A stretch of 64,000 nucleotides of DNA from Archangium lansingense (GCF_026626635.1 NZ_JAPNKA010000001.1:4836001-4900000), one strand, 5' to 3'; positions 53,983 through 63,485 are shown, numbered from the stretch's first letter. Program-made: numbers and translations. The notes: generated by a model not told the origin, from the letters alone.

Positions 53983-55725
53983 TCAGGTTGCTCGCAATTT
54001 GCGGAGGGTGGAGACGAACTGCTCGGCGGGGAGGGTGTTGAGGATGTCCTCCTTCCGCGCCCAGCCCCGGCGTGCGGTGGCCACCGCGAAGGCCAGGTTG
54101 CCCAGGTCCGAGGCCCTGTGCGCGTCGCAGCTCACCACCAGCTTCACCCCGCGCTGGAGCGCCATTCTCACGTGCTCCGTCTTCAAGTCCAACCGCTCCG
54201 GCTTGCCGTTGATCTCCACCACCACCCCGCGCTCGGCGGCCTTGTCGAGCACCGCCTCCATGCGCACGGGATAGGGCTCCCGGCTATGGATGAGCCGCCC
54301 GGTGGGATGCCCGAGGATGTGCAGGTGCGGGTTGTCGAAGGCCGCCAGCAGCCGGCGCGTCATCTGCTCCTCGTCCATGCTGTGCCGCACATGGATGGAG
54401 CCGATGACCACCTCCAGCTGCTCGAGCACGCTGTCCGAGTAGTCGAGGGCGCCACTCTCCAGGATGTCCACCTCGATGCCCTTGAGGAGCCGGACGCCTT
54501 TGACGGTGTCGTTGACGCGGTCGATCTCGTCCCACTGGCGGCGGAGGTCCTCCTCCTTGAGGCCGCCAGCGTAGATGGCCGCCTGGCTGTGCTCGGTGAC
54601 GGTGAGGAACTTCAGCCCCAGCTCCTGGGCCGCTCGCGCCATCTCCTCCAGCGAGTTCCTCCCGTCGGACCAGGTGCTGTGCGCGTGCACGGCGCCCTGG
54701 ACGTCCTCGAGCGTGACCAGGTTCTCGGGCAGCCGGCCCTCGAGCGCGGCCTCGATCTCCCCCGAGTCCTCGCGTAGCTCGGGCGGGACGTACTGCATGC
54801 CGAGCAACTGGTAGAGCCCGGCCTCGTCGGACACGTGCAGCTTGGTGCCATCGGCGCGGTGGACGCCCCACTCGGAGATCTTCAGCCCCTTGTCATGGGC
54901 AATCCCCCGCAGCCGCACGTGGTGGGCCTTGGAGCCGGTGAAGTGGTGCAGGGCGGTGGCGAAGTCCTCGTCCGGCAGGACGCGCAGGTCCACCTGGAGG
55001 TCATTCTCGTGCAGGCGCACCGAGCACTTGCTCTCGCCCCGGCCGATGACATGGGCCACCTCGGGTGCGCGGGAGAAGGCCTCGAACACCGCATTGGCAT
55101 CGGGCGCCGAGGCGATCAGGTCCACGTCCCCGACCGTCTCCGCGCGCCGGCGCAGGCTGCCTCCAACGCTCGCGCGGATGACTCCGGGCACGGCCTTGAT
55201 GGACTCGAGCAGCCGCTCGGCCACGGGCATCACGTCCCCGAGCAGGCGCCGGGGCGTCCGGGTGCGCAGGTACAGCTCCACGCCCGCGAGGATCTTCGCC
55301 TCGCTCTTCTCCCCGAATCCCGGGAGCTTGCGCACACGGCCCTCGCGGCAGGCCTTCTCCAGCGCGTCCACGCCGTCCACTCCCAGTTTGCTTGCGATGG
55401 CCAGGGCCTTCTTCGGGCCCAGGTCGGGCACCTGGACGAGCTCCAGGACCCCCGGGGGGAACTCGGCGCGCAGCGTGTCGTAGTAGGCGAGCTTGCCGGT
55501 GGTGAGCAGCTCGGAGACCTTGTCGGCGATCGCCTGGCCGATCCCCGGCAGCTCTTTCAGGCGGCCTTCGCGGACCAGGGTACCCAGGTCCTCGGAGAGC
55601 CCGGCGATGCGGTCGGCGGCGGTGTCGTATGCCCGACTGCGGAACGGGTTCTCCCCCTTCATCTGGAGGAGGAGCGAGATGTCCCGGAGGACCTGGACCA
55701 CGGCGGCTTTATCGGGAGGCGTCAC
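53983..55725 (-). CDS. polX: DNA polymerase X family protein with PHP domain (PolX)
   Basis: 580 aa, the full size of bacterial PolX. Helix-hairpin-helix domains (about 1-150, LPGIGQAIADKVSELL and VPDLGPKKALAIASKLG), a nucleotidyltransferase domain (about 160-320, GSLRRRAETVGDVDLIAS with the metal aspartates), and a C-terminal PHP domain (about 340-570, HAHSTWSDGR, TEHSQAAIYAGG, ILGHPTGRLI, SCDAHRASD). Such enzymes fill gaps in base-excision repair, and the PHP domain gives 3'-5' exonuclease activity. Stands alone. Confidence 0.95.
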   Translation of the reverse strand: MTPPDKAAVVQVLRDISLLLQMKGENPFRSRAYDTAADRIAGLSEDLGTLVREGRLKELPGIGQAIADKVSELLTTGKLAYYDTLRAEFPPGVLELVQVPDLGPKKALAIASKLGVDGVDALEKACREGRVRKLPGFGEKSEAKILAGVELYLRTRTPRRLLGDVMPVAERLLESIKAVPGVIRASVGGSLRRRAETVGDVDLIASAPDANAVFEAFSRAPEVAHVIGRGESKCSVRLHENDLQVDLRVLPDEDFATALHHFTGSKAHHVRLRGIAHDKGLKISEWGVHRADGTKLHVSDEAGLYQLLGMQYVPPELREDSGEIEAALEGRLPENLVTLEDVQGAVHAHSTWSDGRNSLEEMARAAQELGLKFLTVTEHSQAAIYAGGLKEEDLRRQWDEIDRVNDTVKGVRLLKGIEVDILESGALDYSDSVLEQLEVVIGSIHVRHSMDEEQMTRRLLAAFDNPHLHILGHPTGRLIHSREPYPVRMEAVLDKAAERGVVVEINGKPERLDLKTEHVRMALQRGVKLVVSCDAHRASDLGNLAFAVATARRGWARKEDILNTLPAEQFVSTLRKLRAT

Positions 55726-55866
55726 GGGAGGAAGGTAATGCCCCCAGAAGGGGGGTGCAGGCGAGCGGAAACGCGAGGTTCACCTACAAGACCTCCCCGC
55801 GCCGGGCCTCGCCGGGATACAAGGGCTCGGGTTGTTCATTTCAGAGAGTCACGAGAGACGGAGCCG

Positions 55867-56184
55867 ATGAAGATCAAGCTCGGACCGGCGGACTTCGCCG
55901 AAAAGGAGATGCGGGGCTACGAGGTGGGCAAGCGCAGCCTGTGCGTTGCCAGGATCAACGGGCGTTACAAGGGGCTCGATGACTGGTGCAACCACGCTGG
56001 GTGCCTGCTGTCCGGTGGCCGTCTGGAGGGGAACATGATCGTCTGCCCCTGCCATGAGGTCGGCTTCGACATGGACACGGGGAAGAACGAGACCTCACCG
56101 GGCGTGTGCGATGACCAGCCGACGGTGAAGGTCGAGGTCGCCGAAGGGGAGCTCGTCGTCGAGCTGCCCGACCAGGACGTGTAG
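55867..56184 (+). CDS. Rieske [2Fe-2S] ferredoxin-like protein
   Basis: 105 aa from ATG 55867. Rieske ligands are in WCNHAGC (Cys, His) and VCPCHEVGFDMDTG (Cys, His), the CxH...CxxH arrangement for one [2Fe-2S] cluster. Soluble, no TM or Tat signal, so it resembles ferredoxins that serve oxygenases. It is the first gene of a pair: the MoaB-like gene begins 10 bp later with its own GGAGG. No oxygenase is nearby. Confidence 0.92.
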   Translation: MKIKLGPADFAEKEMRGYEVGKRSLCVARINGRYKGLDDWCNHAGCLLSGGRLEGNMIVCPCHEVGFDMDTGKNETSPGVCDDQPTVKVEVAEGELVVELPDQDV

Positions 56185-56194
56185 GAGGCTCACG

Positions 56195-56857
56195 ATGGGA
56201 CACGACGGACACGATCACGACCATGACCACGGGCATGGTCACGGGCACCACCATCACCACCACGGGCACGACCATGGCCATGACCACCACGGGCACGATC
56301 ATGACCACGGGCATGGTCATGACCATGACCACCACCACGGGCACGAGCAAGGCTCTGCGACGGTGGCGGAGCACAAGGCGCACGCGCCGGTGCACGTGAG
56401 TGCGTTCGTGGTGACCTGCTCGGACAGCCGGGATGAGTCCAAGGACGAGAGCGGGCGGGTGCTGCGCGAGCTGCTGGAGGCCGAGGGGCACTCGGTGAGC
56501 GGCTACCGGGTCATCAAGGACGAGCCCGAGGCCATCCGCGAGATGCTGAAGGAGGCGCAGTCGGTGGGCGCGCGGGCGGTGATCTTCAACGGCGGGACGG
56601 GGATCGGCCGGCGCGACAGCACCGTGGAGACGCTGCAGGGGCTGTTCGAGAAGACGCTGCCCGGCTTCGGTGAGTTGTTCCGAATGCTGTCGTTCAAGGA
56701 GATCGGCAGCGCGGCGATGATGTCGCGAGCCACCGCGGGGACGTACCAGGGGATGATCCTCTTCTCGCTCCCAGGCTCGCCGAAGGCGGTGCGACTCGCG
56801 CTGCAGAAGCTCATCCTGCCCGAGCTGGGTCATGCGGTGCGTGAGCTGACCCGCTGA
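56195..56857 (+). CDS. MoaB/MogA-like protein with His-rich N-terminal extension
   Basis: 220 aa. The first 53 residues are mostly His, Asp and Gly (HGHGHGHHHHHHGHDHGHDH), a presumed metal-binding or storage tail. A full MoaB/MogA domain follows (about 66-220): VVTCSDSRDESKDESG, FNGGTGIGRRDSTVE, GFGELFRMLSFKEIG, MMSRATAG and LPGSPKAV. MoaB/MogA adenylate molybdopterin before metal insertion. A His-rich head would fit metal delivery, but that is inference. Paired with the Rieske gene. Confidence 0.92.
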   Translation: MGHDGHDHDHDHGHGHGHHHHHHGHDHGHDHHGHDHDHGHGHDHDHHHGHEQGSATVAEHKAHAPVHVSAFVVTCSDSRDESKDESGRVLRELLEAEGHSVSGYRVIKDEPEAIREMLKEAQSVGARAVIFNGGTGIGRRDSTVETLQGLFEKTLPGFGELFRMLSFKEIGSAAMMSRATAGTYQGMILFSLPGSPKAVRLALQKLILPELGHAVRELTR

Positions 56858-56923
56858 GCTGTGAATCTCCGGCCGGGCCTCGCGGGCTTCCATCGCCACG
56901 CGAGGTCTGGCCGGCTCTCTTCG

Positions 56924-58702
56924 TCATCCCGCGCGCCGCTGCCTCGCCGCCTCCTCGTCCTTCTGGCTCTCCCGGACGAGTTGCTGGCCAACGAGTGCGA
57001 GCAGCTCGGGAATCTGCCGGACCGCGGCACGGTCGTTTTCCCGGTACTTCTCCTCCAGCTCGGTCCAAGGGACGAGGCAGGGGTGGGTCCTCGCCACGTC
57101 ATCGCGAGCGCCCTTTCGCCACCCATCGAGCAGGTGCCGCGCGCACCAGCGGTCGTGCTCCATGCGCGCCAGCAACTCCACCTCCTCGGAGGTGAAGGCG
57201 AACCCTCCTGTGCCTGTTCCCGGTGAGGCCGGCTCGGTCTGGCACCCGATGGCGCGCAGCTTGACGGGGATGTGGTCCGCTTGCTGGCGGTTCGACTCGC
57301 GGAAGAACTCGTCGAGCTCCCGCCACTCCTTCAGTGAGGGACGTGCTCCCGGAACCTCTCCCTCCGCGAGCTTGCGCTGCAGATAGGCCGTGTGCGCCGT
57401 GCGCGCGAGCAGATCCAACGTCTCGCCCAGGATGCTCTCGCGGGTGCACAGCCGGTCGATCATCCCGAAGACGCTGATCCGCCCGTTCCATCGGCCCTCT
57501 CCCGAGCCGTGCACCAGCGCCGACATCCCTTCCTCGTGCGACATTCGGACCCGCACTGGGACTCGGCGTCCGCGCAGCCGCTCGACCAGCGTCAGTCCAC
57601 AGGCGAGCCCTCGGCGGTCATCGTCAAAGCACACCACGATGTCGAGGAGCCGGTGGGGATCCTGTCCCCACTCCTCGAGGCGCGTGAGCACCTCGGCATA
57701 CTCCACATCCCCCTCGAGCACGTCCAGGTCCGCTACCTCGGTGAAGCCCGGGCACCTGCCGAGGAATCGCTGCCGCCGCTCCTCCGCCTTCCGGTCGACG
57801 ATCGTCACCCGCAGGCGGGAGCCGTTGGCCAGGTGCGCCAGCCGGGCGGCTTGCAGGGCCACGCTCTCTCCCATCTGCCCGAACCCCACCACGCACAGGT
57901 GCACGAAGCGCGGGTCCCCGGGGCTGAGCCGCTCCCGGTCCAGCGGGTTGTCCCGCAGCAGCACACGGGCTGCCGCCTCGTGGATGTTGAAGGGCGTGGC
58001 CTCCACTGGCTCCGTCCCCGTCAGCACCTTCGAGGCGCGGATGAGCCCGCACAGCTGGAGGTCTCCCACATGAGAGAGGACGCGCAGGGGCGTGGTGCGT
58101 CCCGGAGCCCGCTCGCGCACGAGCCGGCGCGCGGCCAGGGCCGTCTCGATGTTGGCTCCATCATCACCCGTGACGGCGAGGAGGAGCGCGGCCTGGTCCA
58201 CCCGGGCCTGCCGGAGGATGGCCTCATCGGCCGCGGCGTTCAGCATCACGAGCGCACCCGCCTCACGGGCCGCGAGCAGGGAGTCGTTCTCCTCGTCCTT
58301 CTCGATGATGACGACACACTCGCCCCGGGCGAGGAAGTCCTGGGCGAGCTGGTGCCCCTTGCGTCCGAGGCCGCACACCACCACATGCCCGGAGAGCCGG
58401 CGCAGCCTCAGCCGCTCGAGCTCGCCCGCGAAGATCACGGAGCCGGCGCGCAGCACCGCGTAGAAGGACACGGTCGCGGCGGACCAGCGGGCGACGTCGA
58501 GCGTCCAGGACGTCTTGTCCGGCAGCACCTGGAGCTGCAGCACGAAGAGTTGCACCGACTGGTAGAGCAGGTCCGAGAGACCGAAGCGGGGGTCTTCGAG
58601 ATAGTCGCGGAGCCCCACGACCCCGAGCCCGAGGGTGGAGAGCACCCATGCCATGACCATTCCGGGCTCATGGTCGCGGAGGAAAGCAAGGAAACGTCGC
58701 AT
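56924..58702 (-). CDS. RCK (TrkA-N) protein with C-terminal RyR domain
   Basis: 592 aa. Hydrophobic segments in the first 95 residues (TM near 17-33 and 70-90). Two Rossmann TrkA-N/RCK modules: HVVVCGLGRKGHQLAQDFL and VHLCVVGFGQMGESVALQA. A RyR-type domain is at the C-terminus (about 510-570, ARMEHDRWCARHLLDGWR and HPCLVPWTELEEKYRENDR). RCK modules bind NAD or ligands and gate K+ channels; RyR domains are thought to sense small molecules. Here the pore is not evident, so it may be a regulatory membrane protein. Divergent from the DUF4139 pair. Confidence 0.9.
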   Translation of the reverse strand: MRRFLAFLRDHEPGMVMAWVLSTLGLGVVGLRDYLEDPRFGLSDLLYQSVQLFVLQLQVLPDKTSWTLDVARWSAATVSFYAVLRAGSVIFAGELERLRLRRLSGHVVVCGLGRKGHQLAQDFLARGECVVIIEKDEENDSLLAAREAGALVMLNAAADEAILRQARVDQAALLLAVTGDDGANIETALAARRLVRERAPGRTTPLRVLSHVGDLQLCGLIRASKVLTGTEPVEATPFNIHEAAARVLLRDNPLDRERLSPGDPRFVHLCVVGFGQMGESVALQAARLAHLANGSRLRVTIVDRKAEERRQRFLGRCPGFTEVADLDVLEGDVEYAEVLTRLEEWGQDPHRLLDIVVCFDDDRRGLACGLTLVERLRGRRVPVRVRMSHEEGMSALVHGSGEGRWNGRISVFGMIDRLCTRESILGETLDLLARTAHTAYLQRKLAEGEVPGARPSLKEWRELDEFFRESNRQQADHIPVKLRAIGCQTEPASPGTGTGGFAFTSEEVELLARMEHDRWCARHLLDGWRKGARDDVARTHPCLVPWTELEEKYRENDRAAVRQIPELLALVGQQLVRESQKDEEAARQRRAG

Positions 58703-58831
58703 GTGCCGGCGAGTCTACCTCGGGCCCAGGCGGCGTGAGGGGGGGTGGACGGGCAGGGGAACGCCATGAAGCCTTGCCCGGTTGCAAAGCCGCGTTCTAG
58801 CGTGCCGCGCAACGCATTTTCGGGAGGGTGC

Positions 58832-61078
58832 ATGCCCATTGTGGAGTCCCGCCTCGACACCGTGACCCTCTACCATCAGGGGGCTCGGGTAACCCGGTTG
58901 CTCTCGCTGGACTGCCCCGAGGGCAAGCCGCCCTCGGAGCTGGAGATCCCCCGGCTGCCGCTTTCGCTGTTCGACGCCACCGTGCGCGTGCGCGTGCTGT
59001 CCACGGACAATCCCCAGGCGGATCTCTCCGCCACCCACGTGCGCGTGGGCTTGTGGATTCCTCCGAGGAACGCGCCCCTGGACACGGTGGACGAGGCGGC
59101 GCTGCGCGCGCTGCGCCAGCAGGTGCGGACCGTGGAGAGCCAGCTCCAGCAGCTCGACTGGGAGATGTCCATCCTCGCCGACATCCCCGTGCCGGAGCGT
59201 CCGGAGCCGGAGGAGGGGAAGCCACCGCCGCCCGCTCCCATGGGCGCGCGCCTCGCCCTGGAGCAGTTCTCCCAGGAGGGGGTGCAGTCCCGACTGGTGG
59301 AGGCTCGCTCCCAGCGGGAGCAGCTCCGCAAGCTGAAGGAAGAGGTGGCCGTTCTCGAGGACAAGATGGCGAGGGCCTCTACCGCGCGCGAAGTGACCGC
59401 GGCGGACCTCTACAAGTCCGTCCACGTGCAGCTGCGCCACGGGGGAGGCGAGCTTCGGCGTGCGGAGCTCTCCGTCGAGTACTTCATCCCGGGCGCGCGT
59501 TGGGCTCCCAGCTACCAGTGCCGCCTGTCGCGGGACTGCCGGCAGGTGGAGCTGGTGACGCGTGCCCTTGTCTGCCAGTACTCCGGAGAGGACTGGCGCG
59601 GCGTGAAGCTGGTGCTCTCCACCGCCGCGCCCATGAGCTGGACGGAGCTGCCGGAGCTGTCCTCCATCCGCATCGGCCGCGCGCAGCCACCATCGCCTGC
59701 TCGCGCCGGTTTCCGTCCGCCCCCGAAAGGCGCTATCGCACTCTTCTCCGACTTCGACCGTGACCGCAGATCGTTGCTGCGCGGGTTGTCTGCACCGTCG
59801 GCATACGCGCTCCCCGCGCTGGCTGCTCCCGTGGACCTGGAGGAGGGAGTCACCTTCGGCGGGGTGAGTGACGCCCTCGAGCGCCGCAAGGAGAAGAAGC
59901 GGCTCCAGAAGAGCGAGCGCTCGATGCTCGACAGCCTGGGCAGCGACGACTTCAGGGCCGAGGAGTCGGCTGTGTACAGCGAGGTCGCCGCGGATGAGGC
60001 GATGGACGCGGAGATGGAGACGTCCTACCCCATCGCCGTCGCCGCCCCGTCGCCGAGCATGGCTCCCCCTCCGCCCCCCGCGCCCATGCTGGCCCGCCCG
60101 GCGATGGCCGCTCCCGGTGCTCCCGCCGCGCGTTCCAGGTCCGTGTCTCGTGGAGGCCCTGGAGGCGGTGGCGTGGCTCCCTCGCAGGCCAGCCTGGAAG
60201 CGGTGGTGTTCACCCACCTGCGGCTCTCTCCAGCGACCGACGGCATGCGCAACCGGCTCCAGCCCGTTGACGCGCGGCGCTTCTACCTGGAGTCGCTCGC
60301 GCGCTTCCAGGTGGAGGTGCGGTTCGATGTCATGGCCGTGGTGGCGGAGGCGGAGCTGCGCGCTCGCTCCGTGGCCAACCAGGACCTGCCGGGAGGCACG
60401 GCCGATGTCCGGGCGGCCAGCGGTCATTTCGACTTCAGCTACACGGCCGATGCCACGGTGGATGTCCCGTCCGACAACACCTTCCACTCCGTGGCCCTGG
60501 GCACGCGCACCGGCGAGGCCAGCGTCCTCTACGTCACCGTTCCGCGCGAGGACAGCAACGTCTACCGGCAGGCGCAGGTGAAGAATCCGTTGTCCGCTCC
60601 CATGCTGCCGGGCCCGGCCGAGGTCTACGTCGGGGGCGAATACGTTCTCTCCACCACGCTGCCCTCGGTGCCCCCTCGCGGTGAGTTCAAGCTGGGCCTT
60701 GGGGTGGAGCAGGCCATTCGCTGTGCGCGAAACACCCGCTTCCGCGAGGCCCGCAGCGGCGAGAAGATCGTCGCGACGACGGAGCTCTGGCACGACCTCC
60801 TCATCGATCTCGTCAACAACCTGGACCGTGAGATCGTCTGCGAGGTTCGCGAGCGCATCCCCCAGCCCGCGCCGAACGCGGAGGTGGTGGTCGAAGAGGG
60901 CGACGTCACTCCCGCGTGGGAGCCCTATGTGCAGGAGGAGCGCGGCAGTGTGCTCGAGGGAGGACGCCGCTGGCGCCTCACCGTGCCCGCCAATGGGACG
61001 AGCAAGCTGTCTGCTCAGTACGTGGTGAAGCTGTATGCCAACAACGAGCTCAGCGGTGGCAACCGCCGGGAGGCGTGA
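58832..61078 (+). CDS. DUF4139/DUF4140 (MuiA-like) protein, 748 aa
   Basis: ATG 58832 is preceded by GGGAGGG; in-frame upstream ATG codons look non-coding. N-terminal DUF4140 (VESRLDTVTLYHQGARVTR), coiled coil (about 85-190), then DUF4139 with YFIPGARWAPSYQCRLS, QYSGEDWRGVKLVLST and VTVPREDSNVYRQAQVKNP. A Pro/Ala-rich linker is inserted in the middle (about 400-450). No signal peptide. The MuiA family is linked to mucoidy inhibition but its biochemistry is unknown. The next gene, a related protein, starts one base later. Confidence 0.9.
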   Translation: MPIVESRLDTVTLYHQGARVTRLLSLDCPEGKPPSELEIPRLPLSLFDATVRVRVLSTDNPQADLSATHVRVGLWIPPRNAPLDTVDEAALRALRQQVRTVESQLQQLDWEMSILADIPVPERPEPEEGKPPPPAPMGARLALEQFSQEGVQSRLVEARSQREQLRKLKEEVAVLEDKMARASTAREVTAADLYKSVHVQLRHGGGELRRAELSVEYFIPGARWAPSYQCRLSRDCRQVELVTRALVCQYSGEDWRGVKLVLSTAAPMSWTELPELSSIRIGRAQPPSPARAGFRPPPKGAIALFSDFDRDRRSLLRGLSAPSAYALPALAAPVDLEEGVTFGGVSDALERRKEKKRLQKSERSMLDSLGSDDFRAEESAVYSEVAADEAMDAEMETSYPIAVAAPSPSMAPPPPPAPMLARPAMAAPGAPAARSRSVSRGGPGGGGVAPSQASLEAVVFTHLRLSPATDGMRNRLQPVDARRFYLESLARFQVEVRFDVMAVVAEAELRARSVANQDLPGGTADVRAASGHFDFSYTADATVDVPSDNTFHSVALGTRTGEASVLYVTVPREDSNVYRQAQVKNPLSAPMLPGPAEVYVGGEYVLSTTLPSVPPRGEFKLGLGVEQAIRCARNTRFREARSGEKIVATTELWHDLLIDLVNNLDREIVCEVRERIPQPAPNAEVVVEEGDVTPAWEPYVQEERGSVLEGGRRWRLTVPANGTSKLSAQYVVKLYANNELSGGNRREA

Positions 61079-61079
61079 C

Positions 61080-62699
61080 ATGAGCACGGCCATCCAACTT
61101 ACGGGTGTAGAGCGCTACGAGCCCGCCCTTCCCGAGGCGGCTCCGGTCCTGGACGCGCCAGTGCGCAGCGTGACGCTGCTGGAGGATCGGGCCCAGGTCA
61201 CCCGCCAGGGCACCGTGCGCGTGCGCGCCGGGCAGAACCGCGTCGTTGTCCCGGGCGCGGCGCCGGTGCTGCAGGACGTGTCCCTGCGCGCCGAGGTCCT
61301 CTCCGGCCAGGCGCGTGTGGCGGACGTCCGCGTCCGTCGCAGCCTGCGCATCCGGACCGCGGACAAGCCCGAGGCTGCGCGGGTGCTCGAGGAGCGCATC
61401 GAGGCGTTGCAGCGCGAGCGCGAGCAGGTGCTGGAGGACCAGGCCCGCTCCCGTGCTCGCTTTGAGCGCGTCCATCGGATGTTGGTGCTTGGCGCCTCGG
61501 AGATCCCCGAGGACGCCGGTTGGGGGATGGGCGCCGCGGCCCAGTGGCAGGACACGTTCGACGCCCTGTTCCGCAAGGCTCGCCAGTTCCGCGAGTCGGC
61601 GCTGCGGGCCACCTTCACCGCGGAGCGGCTGGCGGAGGAGATCGCCGCCGTGATGCGCCAGCGTCAGGCGATGGATCGCGTGGACCAGCAGGTGGTGGGC
61701 TGGCTGGAGGTGGACGTGCTCGCGGACTCCGAGGGAGAGGTGGACGTTCGCATCCACTATGTGGTGCCCAACGCGCTGTGGCGGCCGCTGCACTCGGCGC
61801 GCCTGCTGGGCGGAAATCGGGTCCACGTCGCCTCTTCTGCCGCGGTCTGGCAGGACACTGGCGAGGACTGGAAGGATGCGGAGCTGCGCTTCTCCACCGC
61901 GCGCTCCTCGCTGGGCATAGAGCCACCCTTGCTGCGGGCGGACCTGCTCACCGTGAAGAAGAAGAGCGAGACGGTGGTGGTTCAGGCCCGGCAGGTCCAA
62001 GTACAGAAGGCAGGGATGGGCAGTGCACCGGCCTCTGGTGCTGCAGCTCCCACGGCTCCGTCGGGTGTGGATCTTCCCGGCGTGGATGATGGCGGGGAGA
62101 CGCGCAACCTGCGGGCACAGGGCAAGAACACCATCCCCTCGGATGGGCGGCCCAACATCATTCCGCTCTTCACCTTCGAGGCCGAGGCGGAGTCGTCGCT
62201 GGTGACCTTCCCGGAGCTGGAGACCCAGGTGTTCCTGCGGGCAGTGGCTCGCAACGTCTCGCCCAATCCGGTGCTGGCGGGACCGGTGGAGCTGCTGCAG
62301 GAGAACGGCTTCGTGGGCTGGACCCAGACGCTGTTCGTGGCGCCCCAGGAGAAGTTCGAGCTGAGCTTCGGCCCGGAGGAGTCCGTCCGCATCCAGCGCG
62401 AGGAGAAGAAGGAGAGCGAGCTCAACCCGGTGAGCAAGTGGAACGAGGCCACCACACGGCTCACCCTCTATCTCTCCAACCTCTCGGGCACTCCGCGCAC
62501 CGTGGCGGTCACCGAGCGCCTGCCCGTATCTGAGATCGAGCACGTGAAGGTCGAGCTGGACAGCGAGAAGACCAGCGGCGCTCCGGTGCTCGACGTGAAC
62601 GGCTTCTGCACGTGGAAGGTCGAGCTGCCCGCCAACGGGCATACGCGCCTGCACCTGGTGTTCAAGGTCCTGACGGCGCCGGGCGTGCAGAGCGTCTGA
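61080..62699 (+). CDS. DUF4139/DUF4140 (MuiA-like) protein, 539 aa
   Basis: ATG 61080 lies one base after the upstream stop, with GGGAGG before it. Same domain order as its neighbour: DUF4140 (VRSVTLLEDRAQVTRQGTVRV), coiled coil (AARVLEERIEALQREREQVL), then DUF4139 (VVPNALWRPLHSARLL, WQDTGEDWKDAELRFST, VAVTERLPVSEIEHVKVELD). The two look like an old tandem duplication; they may form a heteromer. No signal peptide. Confidence 0.9.
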   Translation: MSTAIQLTGVERYEPALPEAAPVLDAPVRSVTLLEDRAQVTRQGTVRVRAGQNRVVVPGAAPVLQDVSLRAEVLSGQARVADVRVRRSLRIRTADKPEAARVLEERIEALQREREQVLEDQARSRARFERVHRMLVLGASEIPEDAGWGMGAAAQWQDTFDALFRKARQFRESALRATFTAERLAEEIAAVMRQRQAMDRVDQQVVGWLEVDVLADSEGEVDVRIHYVVPNALWRPLHSARLLGGNRVHVASSAAVWQDTGEDWKDAELRFSTARSSLGIEPPLLRADLLTVKKKSETVVVQARQVQVQKAGMGSAPASGAAAPTAPSGVDLPGVDDGGETRNLRAQGKNTIPSDGRPNIIPLFTFEAEAESSLVTFPELETQVFLRAVARNVSPNPVLAGPVELLQENGFVGWTQTLFVAPQEKFELSFGPEESVRIQREEKKESELNPVSKWNEATTRLTLYLSNLSGTPRTVAVTERLPVSEIEHVKVELDSEKTSGAPVLDVNGFCTWKVELPANGHTRLHLVFKVLTAPGVQSV

Positions 62700-62730
62700 G
62701 CCGGGGGGGCGGAGCCGAATCCGGGCCGGT

Positions 62731-63384
62731 TCAGCGCGCGGGTGGGGATTTGCTCCGGCGCGACGTGGCCGGGACGTCCTCCCCCGTCACCGCCCGTGCG
62801 ATCCGCTCCGCGTCCGCGGTGGTGATGCCCAGCGAGGCGAAGGTACCGCTGACGAAGAGGGTGGCCACGCCCTGCGCCAGGGCCCGACCTCGCAGCTGCT
62901 CCATCAAAGGATGTGAAGCGGGGATGGCGGCTCCGGAGCGGATCAGTGCCGCCAGCTCTGGCCAGAACGTCTCCAGCGAGCCCTTGAGTGCCTCCGGTGC
63001 GTGAATCTCCGTCGATGTCGCTGCGTAGTCGATGTTCGCGGGATCGGTCGCGATGCGGTGGAGGGCCGGGTTCTCCGCCGCCCAGCAGATATAGGCCACG
63101 CCCGAGCGACGGAACGCCTCGCGCGGGTCGGAGATCCCCTCCGTCGCTGCGACGAGCACCTCACCGAGCTGCCGGTTCCCCTCCATGGCGAGCGCACGTA
63201 ACAGGGCCTGGCGGTCCGCGAAATGTTTGTAGGGGGCGGCGGAGGACACACCGACTCGGCGGCCGACCTCGGCCACGGTGAGCGCGTCCACGCCTTCCTC
63301 GCGGATGAGCTCGATGCTCGCCTCCAGCAGGGCCTGCTTGAGGTCCCCGTGGTGGTAGGGGCGCGTTCGCGTCTTTCGGGTCAT
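62731..63384 (-). CDS. TetR/AcrR-family regulator
   Basis: 217 aa from ATG 63384. N-terminal helix-turn-helix (TVAEVGRRVGVSSAAPYKHFADRQALL) and a C-terminal ligand-binding domain of the WHG type (YICWAAENPALHRI). Divergent from the carotenoid oxygenase gene with about 100 bp between, which holds a perfect 25-bp palindrome over the oxygenase promoter. It probably represses that gene and itself. Confidence 0.93.
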   Translation of the reverse strand: MTRKTRTRPYHHGDLKQALLEASIELIREEGVDALTVAEVGRRVGVSSAAPYKHFADRQALLRALAMEGNRQLGEVLVAATEGISDPREAFRRSGVAYICWAAENPALHRIATDPANIDYAATSTEIHAPEALKGSLETFWPELAALIRSGAAIPASHPLMEQLRGRALAQGVATLFVSGTFASLGITTADAERIARAVTGEDVPATSRRSKSPPAR

Positions 63385-63418
63385 CGCTGTCTCCGGATTG
63401 AAGCGGAAACGAAGTCCG

Positions 63419-63447
63419 TTGCAAAGTAAGTAAGACTCACTTACTTT
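63419..63447 (+). promoter_or_regulatory. Putative promoter of the carotenoid oxygenase gene
   Basis: TTGCAA, 17-bp spacer, TACTTT, about 40 bp before the ATG. The palindrome at 63423-63447 covers its spacer and -10. Confidence 0.55.
63423..63447. promoter_or_regulatory. TetR-type operator palindrome
   Basis: AAAGTAAGT-N7-ACTTACTTT: perfect 9-bp arms in the gap between the regulator and the oxygenase. The size and position are typical of TetR operators. AT-rich in an otherwise GC-rich region. Confidence 0.75.
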
Positions 63448-63485
63448 TATTCCGGGCATAGGTCCACCCTTTCGAGGAGCAGTTG

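Noticed and set aside
54835..56184. 449-aa plus-strand frame across polX and the Rieske gene
   Set aside because: Its first 340 codons are antisense to polX. Only the part from MKIKLGPADF at 55867 is coding.
56195..56360. His-coding CACCAC/GGCCATGAC stretch considered as a tandem DNA repeat or CRISPR-like array
   Set aside because: Units are irregular, in frame and encode the His-rich head of the MoaB-like protein; no spacers.
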